Assembly (NCBI RefSeq): GCF_003130795.1
Contig: NZ_CP029352.1
Location: 588,501 to 652,500, forward strand
Direction: 5' to 3'
Length of the DNA: 64,000 nucleotides
DNA from: Azospirillum thermophilum
GTDB taxonomy: Bacteria; Pseudomonadota; Alphaproteobacteria; Azospirillales; Azospirillaceae
Shown: positions 26,474 through 35,338 of the stretch, in pieces
Layout of the letters: the number at the start of each line of letters is the position of its first letter
Numbering within the stretch: the stretch's first letter is position 1
Notes under the pieces: model-generated
The model's database searches: none
Told to the model about the DNA's origin: nothing
The model's input: the letters and a program-made list of their open reading frames with translations, nothing else
Translations under genes and position numbers: made by a program

Positions 26474-28477
26474 ATGTTCGACAAGATCCTGATTGCCAAC
26501 CGGGGCGAGATCGCCTGCCGCGTCATCCGCACCGCCCGCCGCATGGGCATCCGCACCGTCGCCGTCCATTCCGAGGCCGACGCGCGCGCCATGCATGTCC
26601 AGATGGCCGACGAGGCCGTCTGCATCGGCCCCGCCCCGGTCGGCGAAAGCTATCTGCGCGGCGACGTGATCCTGGAGGTCGCGAAGCGGACCGGCGCCCA
26701 GGCCGTCCATCCCGGCTACGGCTTCCTGTCGGAGAATGCCGCCTTCGCCGCCGCCTGCGCCGAGGCCGGCGTCGTCTTCATCGGCCCGCCGATCGAGGCG
26801 ATCCGCGTCATGGGCTCCAAGGCGGAATCCAAGCGGGTGATGTCGCAGGCCGACGTGCCGCTGGTGCCGGGCTATCACGGCGAGGCGCAGGACTTCGCCA
26901 CCCTGTCGGCCGAGGCCGAGCGCATCGGCTATCCGGTGCTGGTGAAGGCGTCGGCCGGCGGCGGCGGCAAGGGCATGCGCGTCGTCCGTTCGGCCGGCGA
27001 GCTGGCCGACGCGGTGGCCGGCGCCCAGCGCGAGGCCAAGGCCGCCTTCGGCGACGACAGCCTGCTGCTGGAAAAGTATCTCGGCCGGCCGCGCCATGTG
27101 GAGATCCAGGTCTTCGCCGACACCCATGGCAACGCGGTCTATCTGTTCGAGCGCGACTGCTCGGTCCAGCGCCGTCACCAGAAGGTGATCGAGGAGGCGC
27201 CGGCCCCCAACCTGCCCGACGAGATACGACGTCGTATGGGCGAGGCCGCGGTGGCCGCCGCCAAGGCGGTGAACTATGTCGGCGCCGGCACGGTCGAGTT
27301 CCTCTATGAGGATGGCGGCTTCTACTTCATCGAGATGAACACCCGCCTGCAGGTGGAGCATCCGGTGACGGAGATGATCACCGGGCTCGACCTCGTGGAG
27401 TGGCAGTTGCGCGTCGCGGCCGGTGGTGAACTGCCGCTGCGCCAGGACCAGCTCACCCGCCGCGGCCACGCCTTCGAGGCGCGGCTCTATGCCGAGGATC
27501 CGCAGCGCGAGTTCCTGCCGGCCATCGGCCGTCTCGTCCACCTCAAGCCGCCGGCCGAGACCGCCCATGTCCGCGTCGACACCGGCGTGCGCCAGGGCGA
27601 CGAGGTGACGATGTTCTACGACCCGATGATCGCCAAGCTGATCGTCTGGGACGAGGACCGCGACGCCGCCCTGCGCCGGCTGCGCGTTGCGCTGTCGCAG
27701 TACGAGGTGGTGGGCGTCACCACCAATGTCGGCTTCCTCGGCGCCATCGCCGGGCATCCCGCCTTCCGCGCGGTGGAGCTCGACACCGGCTTCATCGAAC
27801 GGCATCGGGCCGACCTGCTGCCGCCGCCGGCCGCCGTGCCGGACCGCGGGCTGGCCGTCGCGGCGCTGGCCGTGCTGCTGCGCCGCCGGGCGGAAACCAA
27901 GGCCGCGCCGCGCGCCGCGGGCGATCCGAACTCGCCCTGGCTGTTCGCCAACGGCTGGCGCCTGAACGAGGAGACGCACTACGACCTGCGCCTGATGGAC
28001 GGCGAGACGGCGCGCGAGGTGACGCTGCATTTCCGCCCCGACGGCTATGAGGTCGCGGTGGACGGTGGCGCGCCGCTGGCGGCGACCGGCATCGCGCTCG
28101 CCGACGGCGTGCTGACCGGCAGCATCGGCGGCGCCAAGGTCCGTGCCACCGTGGTGCAGCAGGGGCTGGACCTGACCATCCTCAGCGAAGGGGCGGTGTG
28201 GCGGCTGAAGCTGGACGATCCCAGCGCCCGCGCGGCGGAGCAGGAGGGCGGGTCGGGCCGCCTGACCGCGCCGATGCCGGGCACCGTCGTCCGCGTGCTG
28301 GTCGAGCCGGGGCAGGCGGTGGAGGCGGGCGCCCCGCTGATGCTGCTGGAAGCGATGAAGATGGAGCACACCATCAAGGCCCCGGCCGCCGGCACCGTCT
28401 CCGCCGTCAATTTCGCGGCGGGCGACCAGGTGTCGGAAGGCGTCGACCTGCTGGTGCTGGACATCGCGGAGGGCTGA
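26474..28477 (+). CDS. liuD: 3-methylcrotonyl-CoA carboxylase, alpha (biotin) subunit
   Basis: Biotin carboxylase plus biotin carrier subunit, 667 residues. The N-terminal IANRGEIACRVIRTARRMG, the ATP-grasp loop SAGGGGKGMRVV, and EMNTRLQVEHPVTEMITGLD mark the biotin carboxylase domain. A middle BT-like region follows, and the C-terminal carrier domain carries the biotin Lys in EAMKMEHTIKAP (about residue 629). The start codon is 2 bp after the liuC TGA region. It works with liuB to carboxylate 3-methylcrotonyl-CoA. Paralogues for propionyl-CoA exist, but the operon context favours methylcrotonyl-CoA. Confidence 0.95.
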   Translation: MFDKILIANRGEIACRVIRTARRMGIRTVAVHSEADARAMHVQMADEAVCIGPAPVGESYLRGDVILEVAKRTGAQAVHPGYGFLSENAAFAAACAEAGVVFIGPPIEAIRVMGSKAESKRVMSQADVPLVPGYHGEAQDFATLSAEAERIGYPVLVKASAGGGGKGMRVVRSAGELADAVAGAQREAKAAFGDDSLLLEKYLGRPRHVEIQVFADTHGNAVYLFERDCSVQRRHQKVIEEAPAPNLPDEIRRRMGEAAVAAAKAVNYVGAGTVEFLYEDGGFYFIEMNTRLQVEHPVTEMITGLDLVEWQLRVAAGGELPLRQDQLTRRGHAFEARLYAEDPQREFLPAIGRLVHLKPPAETAHVRVDTGVRQGDEVTMFYDPMIAKLIVWDEDRDAALRRLRVALSQYEVVGVTTNVGFLGAIAGHPAFRAVELDTGFIERHRADLLPPPAAVPDRGLAVAALAVLLRRRAETKAAPRAAGDPNSPWLFANGWRLNEETHYDLRLMDGETAREVTLHFRPDGYEVAVDGGAPLAATGIALADGVLTGSIGGAKVRATVVQQGLDLTILSEGAVWRLKLDDPSARAAEQEGGSGRLTAPMPGTVVRVLVEPGQAVEAGAPLMLLEAMKMEHTIKAPAAGTVSAVNFAAGDQVSEGVDLLVLDIAEG

Positions 28478-28480
28478 GGA

Positions 28481-29380
28481 ATGAAGCTGCCGACCTTTGT
28501 GCGCATGGTGGATGTGGGGCCGCGCGACGGCCTGCAGAACGAGAAGACCATCGTGCCGACCGCGGTGAAGGTGGAGCTGGTCGACCGGCTTGCCGACGCC
28601 GGCCTGCCGGTGGTCGAGGCCGGCAGCTTCGTCTCCCCCAAATGGGTCCCGCAGATGGGCGACAGCGCCGACGTCTTCGCGGGCATCGCCCGCAAGCCGG
28701 GCGTGCGCTACGCCGCCCTGACCCCGAACCTCAAGGGGCTGGAGGGCGCGCTGGCCGCCAGGGCCGACGAGGTGGCGGTGTTCGGCGCCGCGTCGGAGAG
28801 CTTCAGCCGGAAGAACATCAACTGCTCCATCGCCGAGAGCCTGGAGCGCTTCGCCCCGGTGATGGAGCAGGCCAAGGCGGCCGGCGTGCCGGTCCGCGGC
28901 TACGTGAGCTGCGTGCTCGGCTGTCCCTATGAGGGCGAGATCGCGCCGGCGGCGGTGGCCGACGTGGCGGCGAAGCTGTTCGCCATGGGTTGCTACGAGA
29001 TCTCGCTGGGCGACACCATCGGCACCGGCACCCCGGCCAAGGCCCAGGCGATGATCGCCGCGGTGGCGGAGAAGGTGCCGATGGACAGGATCGCCGTGCA
29101 TTTCCACGACACCTACGGCCAGGCGCTGGCCAACATCCTGGCGGCGCTGGAGATGGGAATCGCGGTGGTGGACAGCTCGGTCGCCGGGCTCGGCGGCTGC
29201 CCCTATGCCAAGGGGGCTTCGGGCAACGTGGCGAGCGAGGACGTGCTCTACATGCTGAACGGGCTGGGCATTACGACCGGCGTCGACCTCGACAAGCTGG
29301 TCGCCGCCGGCGCCTTCATCAGCGAGGCCATCGGCCGCCCGACCGCGTCGAAGGTCGCGCGGGCGCGGGGCTGCGCGTAA
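28481..29380 (+). CDS. liuE: Hydroxymethylglutaryl-CoA lyase
   Basis: TIM-barrel lyase of 299 residues splitting HMG-CoA to acetoacetate and acetyl-CoA, the last step of the liu pathway. [18 protein letters not shown] at the N-terminus and the HMG-CoA lyase signature [19 protein letters not shown] with its catalytic Cys are intact; [13 protein letters not shown] holds metal-binding His residues. It starts 3 bp after liuD and closes the operon. The convergent HNH gene stops only 4 bp away, so no separate terminator is visible. Confidence 0.95.
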   Translation: MKLPTFVRMVDVGPRDGLQNEKTIVPTAVKVELVDRLADAGLPVVEAGSFVSPKWVPQMGDSADVFAGIARKPGVRYAALTPNLKGLEGALAARADEVAVFGAASESFSRKNINCSIAESLERFAPVMEQAKAAGVPVRGYVSCVLGCPYEGEIAPAAVADVAAKLFAMGCYEISLGDTIGTGTPAKAQAMIAAVAEKVPMDRIAVHFHDTYGQALANILAALEMGIAVVDSSVAGLGGCPYAKGASGNVASEDVLYMLNGLGITTGVDLDKLVAAGAFISEAIGRPTASKVARARGCA

Positions 29381-29384
29381 CCCG

Positions 29385-29723
29385 TCAGGTCCGCAGGTCG
29401 GCGATGGCCCGGGCGACGGCGATCCACTCGTCGCCGGGCTCGGCGTCGCGCAGGGCCTTCAGCGGCGGCCAGATGCCGAGGCGGCTGCCGCGGCGCTCCT
29501 GAAAGAAGCGGTCGAGTTCCCCGGGCGAGGGCAGGCGGTCGCCCTTGCGCTGGTTGCAGCGGCGGTGGGCGAGCACGACGTTGGCCGGCTCGTCCGCGCC
29601 GCCGTAGGCCTGCGGGATCAGATGGTCGAAGGTCGCCTTGGCGCCGACCGGCTCGCCGCAATAGAAGCAGCGCCCGCCCTGCAGGATGTCCATCAGCGTG
29701 GCGTCATCCTGCGTGACGGGCAT
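29385..29723 (-). CDS. HNH endonuclease-domain protein
   Basis: A 112-residue protein with a compact HNH nuclease fold: a CxxC zinc pair (CFYCGEP), FDHLIPQAYGGADEPANVV with the first catalytic His, and AHRRCNQRKGDR with the second zinc/His-Asn part. Such single-domain HNH proteins are widespread and mostly uncharacterised; some are nicking enzymes, others belong to defence or phage packaging. No phage genes surround this one. It is convergent with liuE and co-directional with rimO upstream, 26 bp away, so it may be carried on the rimO transcript. Confidence 0.85.
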   Translation of the reverse strand: MPVTQDDATLMDILQGGRCFYCGEPVGAKATFDHLIPQAYGGADEPANVVLAHRRCNQRKGDRLPSPGELDRFFQERRGSRLGIWPPLKALRDAEPGDEWIAVARAIADLRT

Positions 29724-29749
29724 GGCGCGGCTCCGGTCCCGGGCTCAGG

Positions 29750-31087
29750 TTACAGGTCGCGCTCGACGCTGCCCCACAGGTCGTACTCGTCGGCGTGCTC
29801 GATCGTCACGTCCACGAGGTCGCCGGGCTTCAGGTTGGTCTCGCCGTTCAGGAAGACGTTGCCGTCGATCTCCGGCGCGTCGGCGTAGGAGCGGCCGATG
29901 GCGCCTTCCTCGTCGACCTCGTCGATCAGCACGCCGAGCGTCCAGCCGACCTTCTGCTGCAGCCGCTCGGCACTGATCGCCTTCTGCGTCTCCATGAAGC
30001 GCTCCCAGCGCTCCTGCTTGACCTCTTCCGGCACCGCCCCGGGCAGCGCGTTGGCGGTGGCACCGTCGACGGGCTCATACTTGAAGCAGCCGACGCGGTC
30101 GAGCTGGGCCTCCTTCAGCCAGTCCAGCATGAACTGGAAGTCCTCCTCCGTCTCGCCGGGGAAGCCAGTGATGAAGGTGGAGCGCAGCACCAGATGCGGG
30201 CAGTCCTGCCGCCACTTGCGGATGCGGTCGAGCTGCTTTTCCTGGGCGGCCGGACGGCGCATCGCCTTCAGCACGGTGGGGGAGGCGTGCTGGAACGGGA
30301 TGTCGAGGTAGGGGAGGATGCGCCCTTCCGCCATCAGCGGAATGACCTCGTCGACATGCGGGTAGGGGTAGACGTAGTGCAGCCGCACCCACACGTCGAA
30401 ATTCGCCAGCTCGCGGCACAGGTCGATGAAGCGGGCGCGGACCTGCCGGCCGTACCACGTCTCCTCCGCATACTTGCGGTCGACGCCGTAGGCGCTGGTG
30501 TCCTGGGAGATGACCAGCAGCTCCTTCACGCCGGCGGTCGCCAGCTTCTCCGCCTCGCGCAGGACCGAGACGACCGGGCGGCTGACCAGGTCGCCGCGCA
30601 GGCTGGGGATGATGCAGAAGCTGCAGCGGTTGTTGCAGCCCTCGGAAATCTTCAGATAGGCGTAGTGGCGCGGGGTGAGGCGCAGCCCTTCCGGCGGAAC
30701 CAGATCGACGAAGGGGTCGTGCTGCGGCGGCACCGCCTCGTGCACGGCGCTGACCACCTGTTCGTACTGGTGCGGCCCGGTGACCGCCAGCACGTCCGGA
30801 TGGACCTGCCGGATCATGTCCGATTCGACGCCCATGCAGCCGGTGACGATGACCCGTCCGTTCTCCTTGATCGCCTCGCCGATCGCGTCGAGCGATTCCT
30901 TCTTGGCGCTGTCCAGGAAGCCGCAGGTGTTCACCAGCACGACGTCTGCCCCGTCGTAGCTGGGGGAGATCTCGTATCCCTCCGCCCGCAGACGGGTCAG
31001 GATACGCTCCGAATCGACGAGCGCCTTCGGGCAGCCGAGGCTGACGATGCCGACCTTCGGGGCGGCCTTGGACGGGAATGTGGTCAT
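29750..31087 (-). CDS. rimO: Ribosomal protein S12 methylthiotransferase
   Basis: Radical-SAM enzyme of 445 residues that methylthiolates the conserved Asp of ribosomal protein S12. The N-terminal MTTase domain starts [17 protein letters not shown] and has further cluster Cys in NTCGF and TGCMG. The radical-SAM Cys triad is in [14 protein letters not shown]. The C-terminal TRAM domain covers about the last 65 residues ([12 protein letters not shown]). The ATG at 31087 gives the usual N-terminus; a GTG-type start at 31135 is less likely. Confidence 0.95.
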   Translation of the reverse strand: MTTFPSKAAPKVGIVSLGCPKALVDSERILTRLRAEGYEISPSYDGADVVLVNTCGFLDSAKKESLDAIGEAIKENGRVIVTGCMGVESDMIRQVHPDVLAVTGPHQYEQVVSAVHEAVPPQHDPFVDLVPPEGLRLTPRHYAYLKISEGCNNRCSFCIIPSLRGDLVSRPVVSVLREAEKLATAGVKELLVISQDTSAYGVDRKYAEETWYGRQVRARFIDLCRELANFDVWVRLHYVYPYPHVDEVIPLMAEGRILPYLDIPFQHASPTVLKAMRRPAAQEKQLDRIRKWRQDCPHLVLRSTFITGFPGETEEDFQFMLDWLKEAQLDRVGCFKYEPVDGATANALPGAVPEEVKQERWERFMETQKAISAERLQQKVGWTLGVLIDEVDEEGAIGRSYADAPEIDGNVFLNGETNLKPGDLVDVTIEHADEYDLWGSVERDL

Positions 31088-31423
31088 GGCGCGGATATAT
31101 AGGGCAGAGGGCCGGTTGCGCCAGCCAAAACGCACCGCGATGCATGCGCGATTTGCAAGGCGCTCCGGCGGGTGGACGGGCGGGTGGACGGGTAGTGCGA
31201 CATTTCGCTGCTCGGGTCCTTCGTATAGGGGCTTCCCCTTACGAAAGGCATAGCCTAAAGTGTGACAAATTTCGGCGGTTATGGATAGACAGAAGCATGA
31301 AACGATGCTAAATTAAATGTATAGTTTCTAAATGTTATGGACAGCAATCGAGTATCTGTGCAGCCTGCCGCTGTATTGGGCTCGATTGGCTGATGTAGTC
31401 CGACCCTGTCCAGCTAGAACCCG
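31088..31423. other. 336-bp intergenic region with low-GC part and hairpin
   Basis: This gap separates the divergent rimO and MarR-type genes. Positions about 31250-31345 are clearly AT-richer than the rest of the window and probably hold the promoter of the MarR gene. A strong imperfect inverted repeat lies at 31220-31245. No protein-like frame or RNA gene is recognisable. Confidence 0.6.
31220..31245. promoter_or_regulatory. 11-bp inverted repeat with one bulge upstream of the MarR gene
   Basis: The arms ttcgta(t)agggg and ccccttacgaa can form an 11-bp stem with one bulged T and a 3-base loop. No U-tract follows, so it could be an operator or an mRNA structure rather than a terminator. Confidence 0.45.
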
Positions 31424-31429
31424 GTGGAT

Positions 31430-31870
31430 ATGTCGAACAATAATCCTTCCGCATCTGCACAGGCCATTGCCGAAGTCATGATGCACATCGGGCACATCGC
31501 CGACAGCCTGGGCTACACGCAGGGCCTGAAGCCTTCGCAATGGACCGCTCTGCGCTATTTCGCCAGCGCCAATGCCAGCCAGCGCACCGTGTCCGCCTTC
31601 GCCGACTTCCACGCCACGACCCGCGGCGCCGCCTCGCAGATGGTCGAAGTGCTGGTCAACAAGGAACTGCTGACCCGCGTGCCGGTTCCGGAAGACCGCC
31701 GCGTCGTCCAGCTCCACCCGACGGCCCGTGCGCTCGACCTGCTGCAGCACGACCCGATGAAGGACTTCGCCGCGGTCATCGCCGCGCTGCCGCCCAACGA
31801 CCAGTATCATCTGGCCGAGACGCTGACCCGCGTGCTGCGCGGCCTGCTGGCCAAGCGCCAGGCCGCCTGA
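31430..31870 (+). CDS. MarR-family transcriptional regulator
   Basis: A 146-residue winged-helix protein. LKPSQWTALRYFASANASQRTVSAFADFHATTRGAASQMVEVLVNKELL covers the MarR HTH, and VPVPEDRRVVQLHPTARALDLLQHD is the wing (DRR motif) and following helix. The N- and C-terminal helices form the dimer interface. ATG 31430 is preceded by ggtgga at the correct distance. No target gene is adjacent in the same direction. The AT-rich upstream region suggests its own regulated promoter. Confidence 0.87.
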   Translation: MSNNNPSASAQAIAEVMMHIGHIADSLGYTQGLKPSQWTALRYFASANASQRTVSAFADFHATTRGAASQMVEVLVNKELLTRVPVPEDRRVVQLHPTARALDLLQHDPMKDFAAVIAALPPNDQYHLAETLTRVLRGLLAKRQAA

Positions 31871-31934
31871 TCGCGGCTTGCCTCCTGCCGGCCGCCCCGC
31901 TCCGCGGCCGCCAGCCTCAGCCCCAGCCTCAACT

Positions 31935-33935
31935 TCAGTCGGAGTCGCCGGGCCGCGTCACCGGCAGGTCGAGGATGAAGGTGGAGCCGCGCCCGACCGC
32001 GCTGCGCACCGTGACGTCGCCGCCGCCGTTGCGCAGAATCCCGTAGACGACCGCGAGCCCGAGGCCGGTGCCTTCGCCGACCGGCTTGGTGGTGAAGAAG
32101 GGCTCGAACACCCGCTGGCGGGTCTGCTCGTCCATGCCGATGCCGGTGTCGCTGACGGTGAGGCGAATGTAGCGACCCTCCGCCAGCCCCTGATGGCTGG
32201 CTTCCGCCTCGCTCATCGTCAGGCTTTCCGCCTGGATGGTCAGCAGCCCGCCCTCCGGCATGGCGTCGCCGCCGTTCTTGATCAGATTCAGCAGCACCTG
32301 CGCCAGTTCGGTGGCGGTGATGGTGACCGAGGGCAGGTTCGGCGGAAGCTGGACCTTCACCTCCACCCCCGGCGGCAGGGCGGGGCGGGCCAGCGCCACC
32401 GCGGACCGCACCGCCTCCACCAGATCGCCCGGCGGCGATTCGGCGACCTCGATCCGGGCGAAGCGCAGCACATCGCGCAAGACGTCGCGCGCCTTCAGCC
32501 CGCTGTCGTGGATGGTGAAGAGGTAGGTCTTCAGGCGGGCGTCGCCGTTCACCCGCTTCACCGCCATCTCGGACAGGGTGACGATGGGCTGCAGCAGGTT
32601 GTTGACCTCGTGCGCCAGGCCGCCGACCAGACTGCCGAGCGCCGCCATGGTCTGCTTGCGCCGCGCCGCCTCGGACGCCTGGCGGCGGGCGGTGATGTCG
32701 CTGGAGGTCCCACGGTAGCCGAGGAACCCGCCCTGGCCGTCGAAGCGCGGCACGCCGCTGACCATCACCCAGCGCGGCTCCGCCCCCTCCGGCCCGACCA
32801 GCGGGAAGGACAGGCGGCGGAAGGGCTTGTGCTCGCGCTGGGCCTCGACCATGGCGTCGAAATCCTCGGTCGGCCGCGAGCGGTCGAGCAAATCCTCGTG
32901 CCGGAAGCCGAGCAGGTCCTTGCCGCCGCGGCCGGTGGATTCCTGGGCGCGGGCCGACAGCGCGGTGAAGCGGCCGTCCCTGTCCGTCTCCCAGAACCAG
33001 TCGTTGGAGCATTCCAGCAGGGCCCGCCAGCGCGCCTCGCTCTCGCGCAGCTCCGCGGTGCGGGTCGCGATGATGGACTCCAGATTGTTCAGATGGTCGC
33101 GCAGGGCCTCCTCGCTGCGCCGCATGCGCAGGAAGACGAGGTCGTAGGGGTGTTTCAGCGCCGAGACGACGATCGCCTTGTAGAGCAGGTAGAAGGACAG
33201 GACCTTGAAGAAGTGCCCGACCGCGTTCATCGGCCCGTGCGGGTCGTCATAGAGCGTGAAGGCCAGTTCCTGGGGGATCATCAGCCCGACGCCGAGAAGC
33301 ACCATGACGAAGATGCCCCGGCTGAACTGCCGGCGCCGGCGCCAGATGACGAGGCAGGCGGCGGCGGCGATGGCGATGATCACGTATTCGGCGGCCAGCT
33401 TGAAGCCGGTCAGCCCGTCGCCGGGGGTGAATCCGTCCGGCACGATGTCGAACAGGAAGATCGCCATGAAGGCGGCGAGGAAGGCCGCCGCCTGGGCGAT
33501 CAGCACGTCGCCGCTGCGCAGCGTCCGGTCGGCGAGCAGCGGTGCGCCGAGGAAGGCCAGCGACTGGATGAAGCGCGCCGCCAGCCAGAGCTGGATCGAC
33601 AGGTTCGGCGTGCCGTCGCCGAGGATGCCCATGCCCGGATAGGCCGCGATGTGCAGCAGGTCGAGCGTCCCGACCGCCGGGAAGGACAGGCCGACGCAGG
33701 CCAGGAAGGGTGACTGGTTGGCGTCGCGCGTGTTCCAGGCGACCGCGAAGGTCGTGAAGGCGACGATGACCGCGAACAGCTCGACACAGAGATGGAACAG
33801 CAGGTAGTTCCGGTCGAAGACCGCGGACAGGACGCCGAGCGTGCCGCCGACGAAGGCGATCTCGGGCCAGTAGCCGGCAAGCCAGCTCCGGTAGGAGCTG
33901 CGGGATGGGAAAGCCGCTGAATCCACCGGCGTCAT
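31935..33935 (-). CDS. MASE3-PAS sensor histidine kinase
   Basis: Membrane-bound sensor kinase of 666 residues. About residues 20-265 form a multi-spanning MASE3 sensor domain (HLCVELFAVIVAFTTFAVAWNTR and LDLLHIAAYPGMG are typical). A short coiled region and a PAS domain (WRALLECSNDWFWETDRDGRF) follow. The HisKA box is LVGGLAHEVNNLLQP (phospho-His). The HATPase domain shows the N box NLIKNGGDAMPEG, DTGIGMD and GEGTGLGLAVV. No response regulator is adjacent, so it is an orphan here; its partner is unknown. The ATG at 33935 is preferred over a TTG at 33959. Confidence 0.88.
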   Translation of the reverse strand: MTPVDSAAFPSRSSYRSWLAGYWPEIAFVGGTLGVLSAVFDRNYLLFHLCVELFAVIVAFTTFAVAWNTRDANQSPFLACVGLSFPAVGTLDLLHIAAYPGMGILGDGTPNLSIQLWLAARFIQSLAFLGAPLLADRTLRSGDVLIAQAAAFLAAFMAIFLFDIVPDGFTPGDGLTGFKLAAEYVIIAIAAAACLVIWRRRRQFSRGIFVMVLLGVGLMIPQELAFTLYDDPHGPMNAVGHFFKVLSFYLLYKAIVVSALKHPYDLVFLRMRRSEEALRDHLNNLESIIATRTAELRESEARWRALLECSNDWFWETDRDGRFTALSARAQESTGRGGKDLLGFRHEDLLDRSRPTEDFDAMVEAQREHKPFRRLSFPLVGPEGAEPRWVMVSGVPRFDGQGGFLGYRGTSSDITARRQASEAARRKQTMAALGSLVGGLAHEVNNLLQPIVTLSEMAVKRVNGDARLKTYLFTIHDSGLKARDVLRDVLRFARIEVAESPPGDLVEAVRSAVALARPALPPGVEVKVQLPPNLPSVTITATELAQVLLNLIKNGGDAMPEGGLLTIQAESLTMSEAEASHQGLAEGRYIRLTVSDTGIGMDEQTRQRVFEPFFTTKPVGEGTGLGLAVVYGILRNGGGDVTVRSAVGRGSTFILDLPVTRPGDSD

Positions 33936-34070
33936 GCGCGAACCAGCCACTTGCTGCAAACCAAGGCGCGCATCATGACCTGCTTCTGCTTAACGCCTGA
34001 CTAAGCCGTCAGGGATCGTTGGTGCCGCCAAGCAAGAGCGTCGTCATGTCGCAGCAGGCGACGAAGGGCC

Positions 34071-34438
34071 TCAGCCCTCGCTGACCGCCGTGTCGAAGGG
34101 GGTGCAGATGAAGGGGTCGCCCCGTCCGTGGCCGGCGCGGGCATGGCCGCGTTCCGTCGCCGCCTGCCGGTAGTAGCCGACGACGAACACCCGCACCGCA
34201 TTGGCCAGCGACACGCCGTTCGCCCGGCCTGCTGGTGATCCATGCGGTCCTTGATGTCCGAGCAGAGATCCTCGGAGGTAAGATCCTCCCGCTGCGCGAT
34301 CTCGTCCAGCGCTTCCCAGTAGGACGGCTCCAGCCGCAAGGTCACTGCCTGACCGGACACCGTCATCGTGCGCGAAACCAGGGACGCCACCCCCTTGGAC
34401 TGCTTTTCCGACGCCGCCCGCGCCGTCTCTTCCGTCAT
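34071..34438 (-). CDS. Ribbon-helix-helix (RHH_4-type) protein, frameshifted
   Basis: Small DNA-binding-type protein of about 122 residues when corrected. The first part reads SRTMTVSGQAVTLRLEPSYWEALDEIAQREDLTSEDLCSDI, the typical RHH_4 strand-helix core. Near 34223-34225 a C is missing on the plus strand; with it the frame continues NGVSLANAVRVFVVGYYR, the expected last helix, to a stop at 34071. As written the C-terminus is unrelated. It is paralogous to the RHH protein at 37790 on the other side of the YcaO cluster (both share xxVSRTxxxxxxxxTxRLE and ALDEIAQRE/GLDEIAQRE). Function unknown; Arc-type transcription factor by fold. Confidence 0.75.
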
Positions 34439-34548
34439 CGTCCGCCACCTTCTGTCAACCGCCGGCCCGCCAGCCCACGATGGTCGTATACAATAAACCG
34501 ATTGCAGGAGCCCGGGGCTATAAAACTTTCGACATGTGACGATCGGAT

Positions 34549-35259
34549 TCAGGACACGCTTTCCGTATCTCCGGCCATGTCGCGCAGCAGGGCCGGGTTG
34601 TTGATGACGATGAAGCCCTTGGTATAGGTTACAATCTCCGACTTCTTCAAAGCCTTCAGGCTCTTGTTCACCATCTCGCGGGTGACGCCGAGCATGCTGG
34701 CGAGCGCTTCCTGGGAGATCGACTGGTTGATCCGCAAGCCGGCCGGGGTCTGCTGGCCGTAGCTGTCGGCGAGCAGCAGCAGCCGGCGGGCGAGCCGGCG
34801 CGGCACGTCGTGGAAGACGGCATCCTCGATGTTCTCCGACACCCAGCGCAGCCGTTCGCACAGCACGATCATCAGCCGGGTGCACAGCGCGGGGTGGCGT
34901 TCGAGGAAGGGGATGAAATCGGACCGGTCGATGCGGAACAGCATGCTGGGCCGCAACGCCTCGGCGGCGGCGGTCCGTTCGCGCCCGTCGATCAGGGCGA
35001 TCTCGCCGAGCACGTCGCCGGCGTCCAGGATGTTGAGCAGCATCCGCTTTCCGTCGGCGGACGAGGTGCTGATGCCGATCTGCCCCTTGAGAATGGCGTA
35101 GAGGCAGTCGCCGGGGTCCCCCTTGTGAAAGACCGGCTGGTCGGCGTCGAAGCTCTGCGGCCGGCCGAGCGAGACCAGTTCGGCCATCTCCGTCCCGGTG
35201 AGTTCGCCGAGGAGCCTGTTGCGCCGTAAGATTGCCGTTACGTCCGATAAGCCGGCCAT
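34549..35259 (-). CDS. Crp/Fnr-family transcriptional regulator
   Basis: A 236-residue regulator with an N-terminal cyclic-nucleotide-binding domain. The phosphate-binding cassette is well kept (GDVLGEIALIDGRERTAAAEA), suggesting cAMP or cGMP binding. No Fnr-type Cys cluster is present. The C-terminal HTH_Crp recognition helix reads SQEALASMLGVTREMVNKSLKAL; the Arg-Glu pair matches the residues that read TGTGA half-sites in E. coli CRP, and the third contact Arg is Lys here. It lies on the same strand after tfuA, beyond a hairpin. A perfect TGTGA-N6-TCACA site stands upstream of the small peptide gene at 37642. ATG 35259 is preferred over GTG 35277. Confidence 0.88.
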   Translation of the reverse strand: MAGLSDVTAILRRNRLLGELTGTEMAELVSLGRPQSFDADQPVFHKGDPGDCLYAILKGQIGISTSSADGKRMLLNILDAGDVLGEIALIDGRERTAAAEALRPSMLFRIDRSDFIPFLERHPALCTRLMIVLCERLRWVSENIEDAVFHDVPRRLARRLLLLADSYGQQTPAGLRINQSISQEALASMLGVTREMVNKSLKALKKSEIVTYTKGFIVINNPALLRDMAGDTESVS

Positions 35260-35282
35260 GAAGTGATCCGCGTACACTTAAA

Positions 35283-35316
35283 GCGGCGCACGGGGCCGGG
35301 TTGCCTCGTGCGCCGC
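35283..35316 (-). terminator. Hairpin between tfuA and the Crp-type gene
   Basis: Perfect 10-bp arms (gcggcgcacg / cgtgcgccgc) are followed on the minus strand by a short TTTAAG. It could end the ycaO-tfuA transcript or weaken read-through into the Crp-type gene, and it overlaps the latter's leader. Confidence 0.55.
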
Positions 35317-35338
35317 GATCACTGTAGCGGATCGGACA

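Noticed and set aside
26234..29107. A 957-codon minus-strand frame opposite liuC-liuD-liuE
   Set aside because: Same reason: antisense of well-conserved genes, with repetitive Ala/Arg/His composition.
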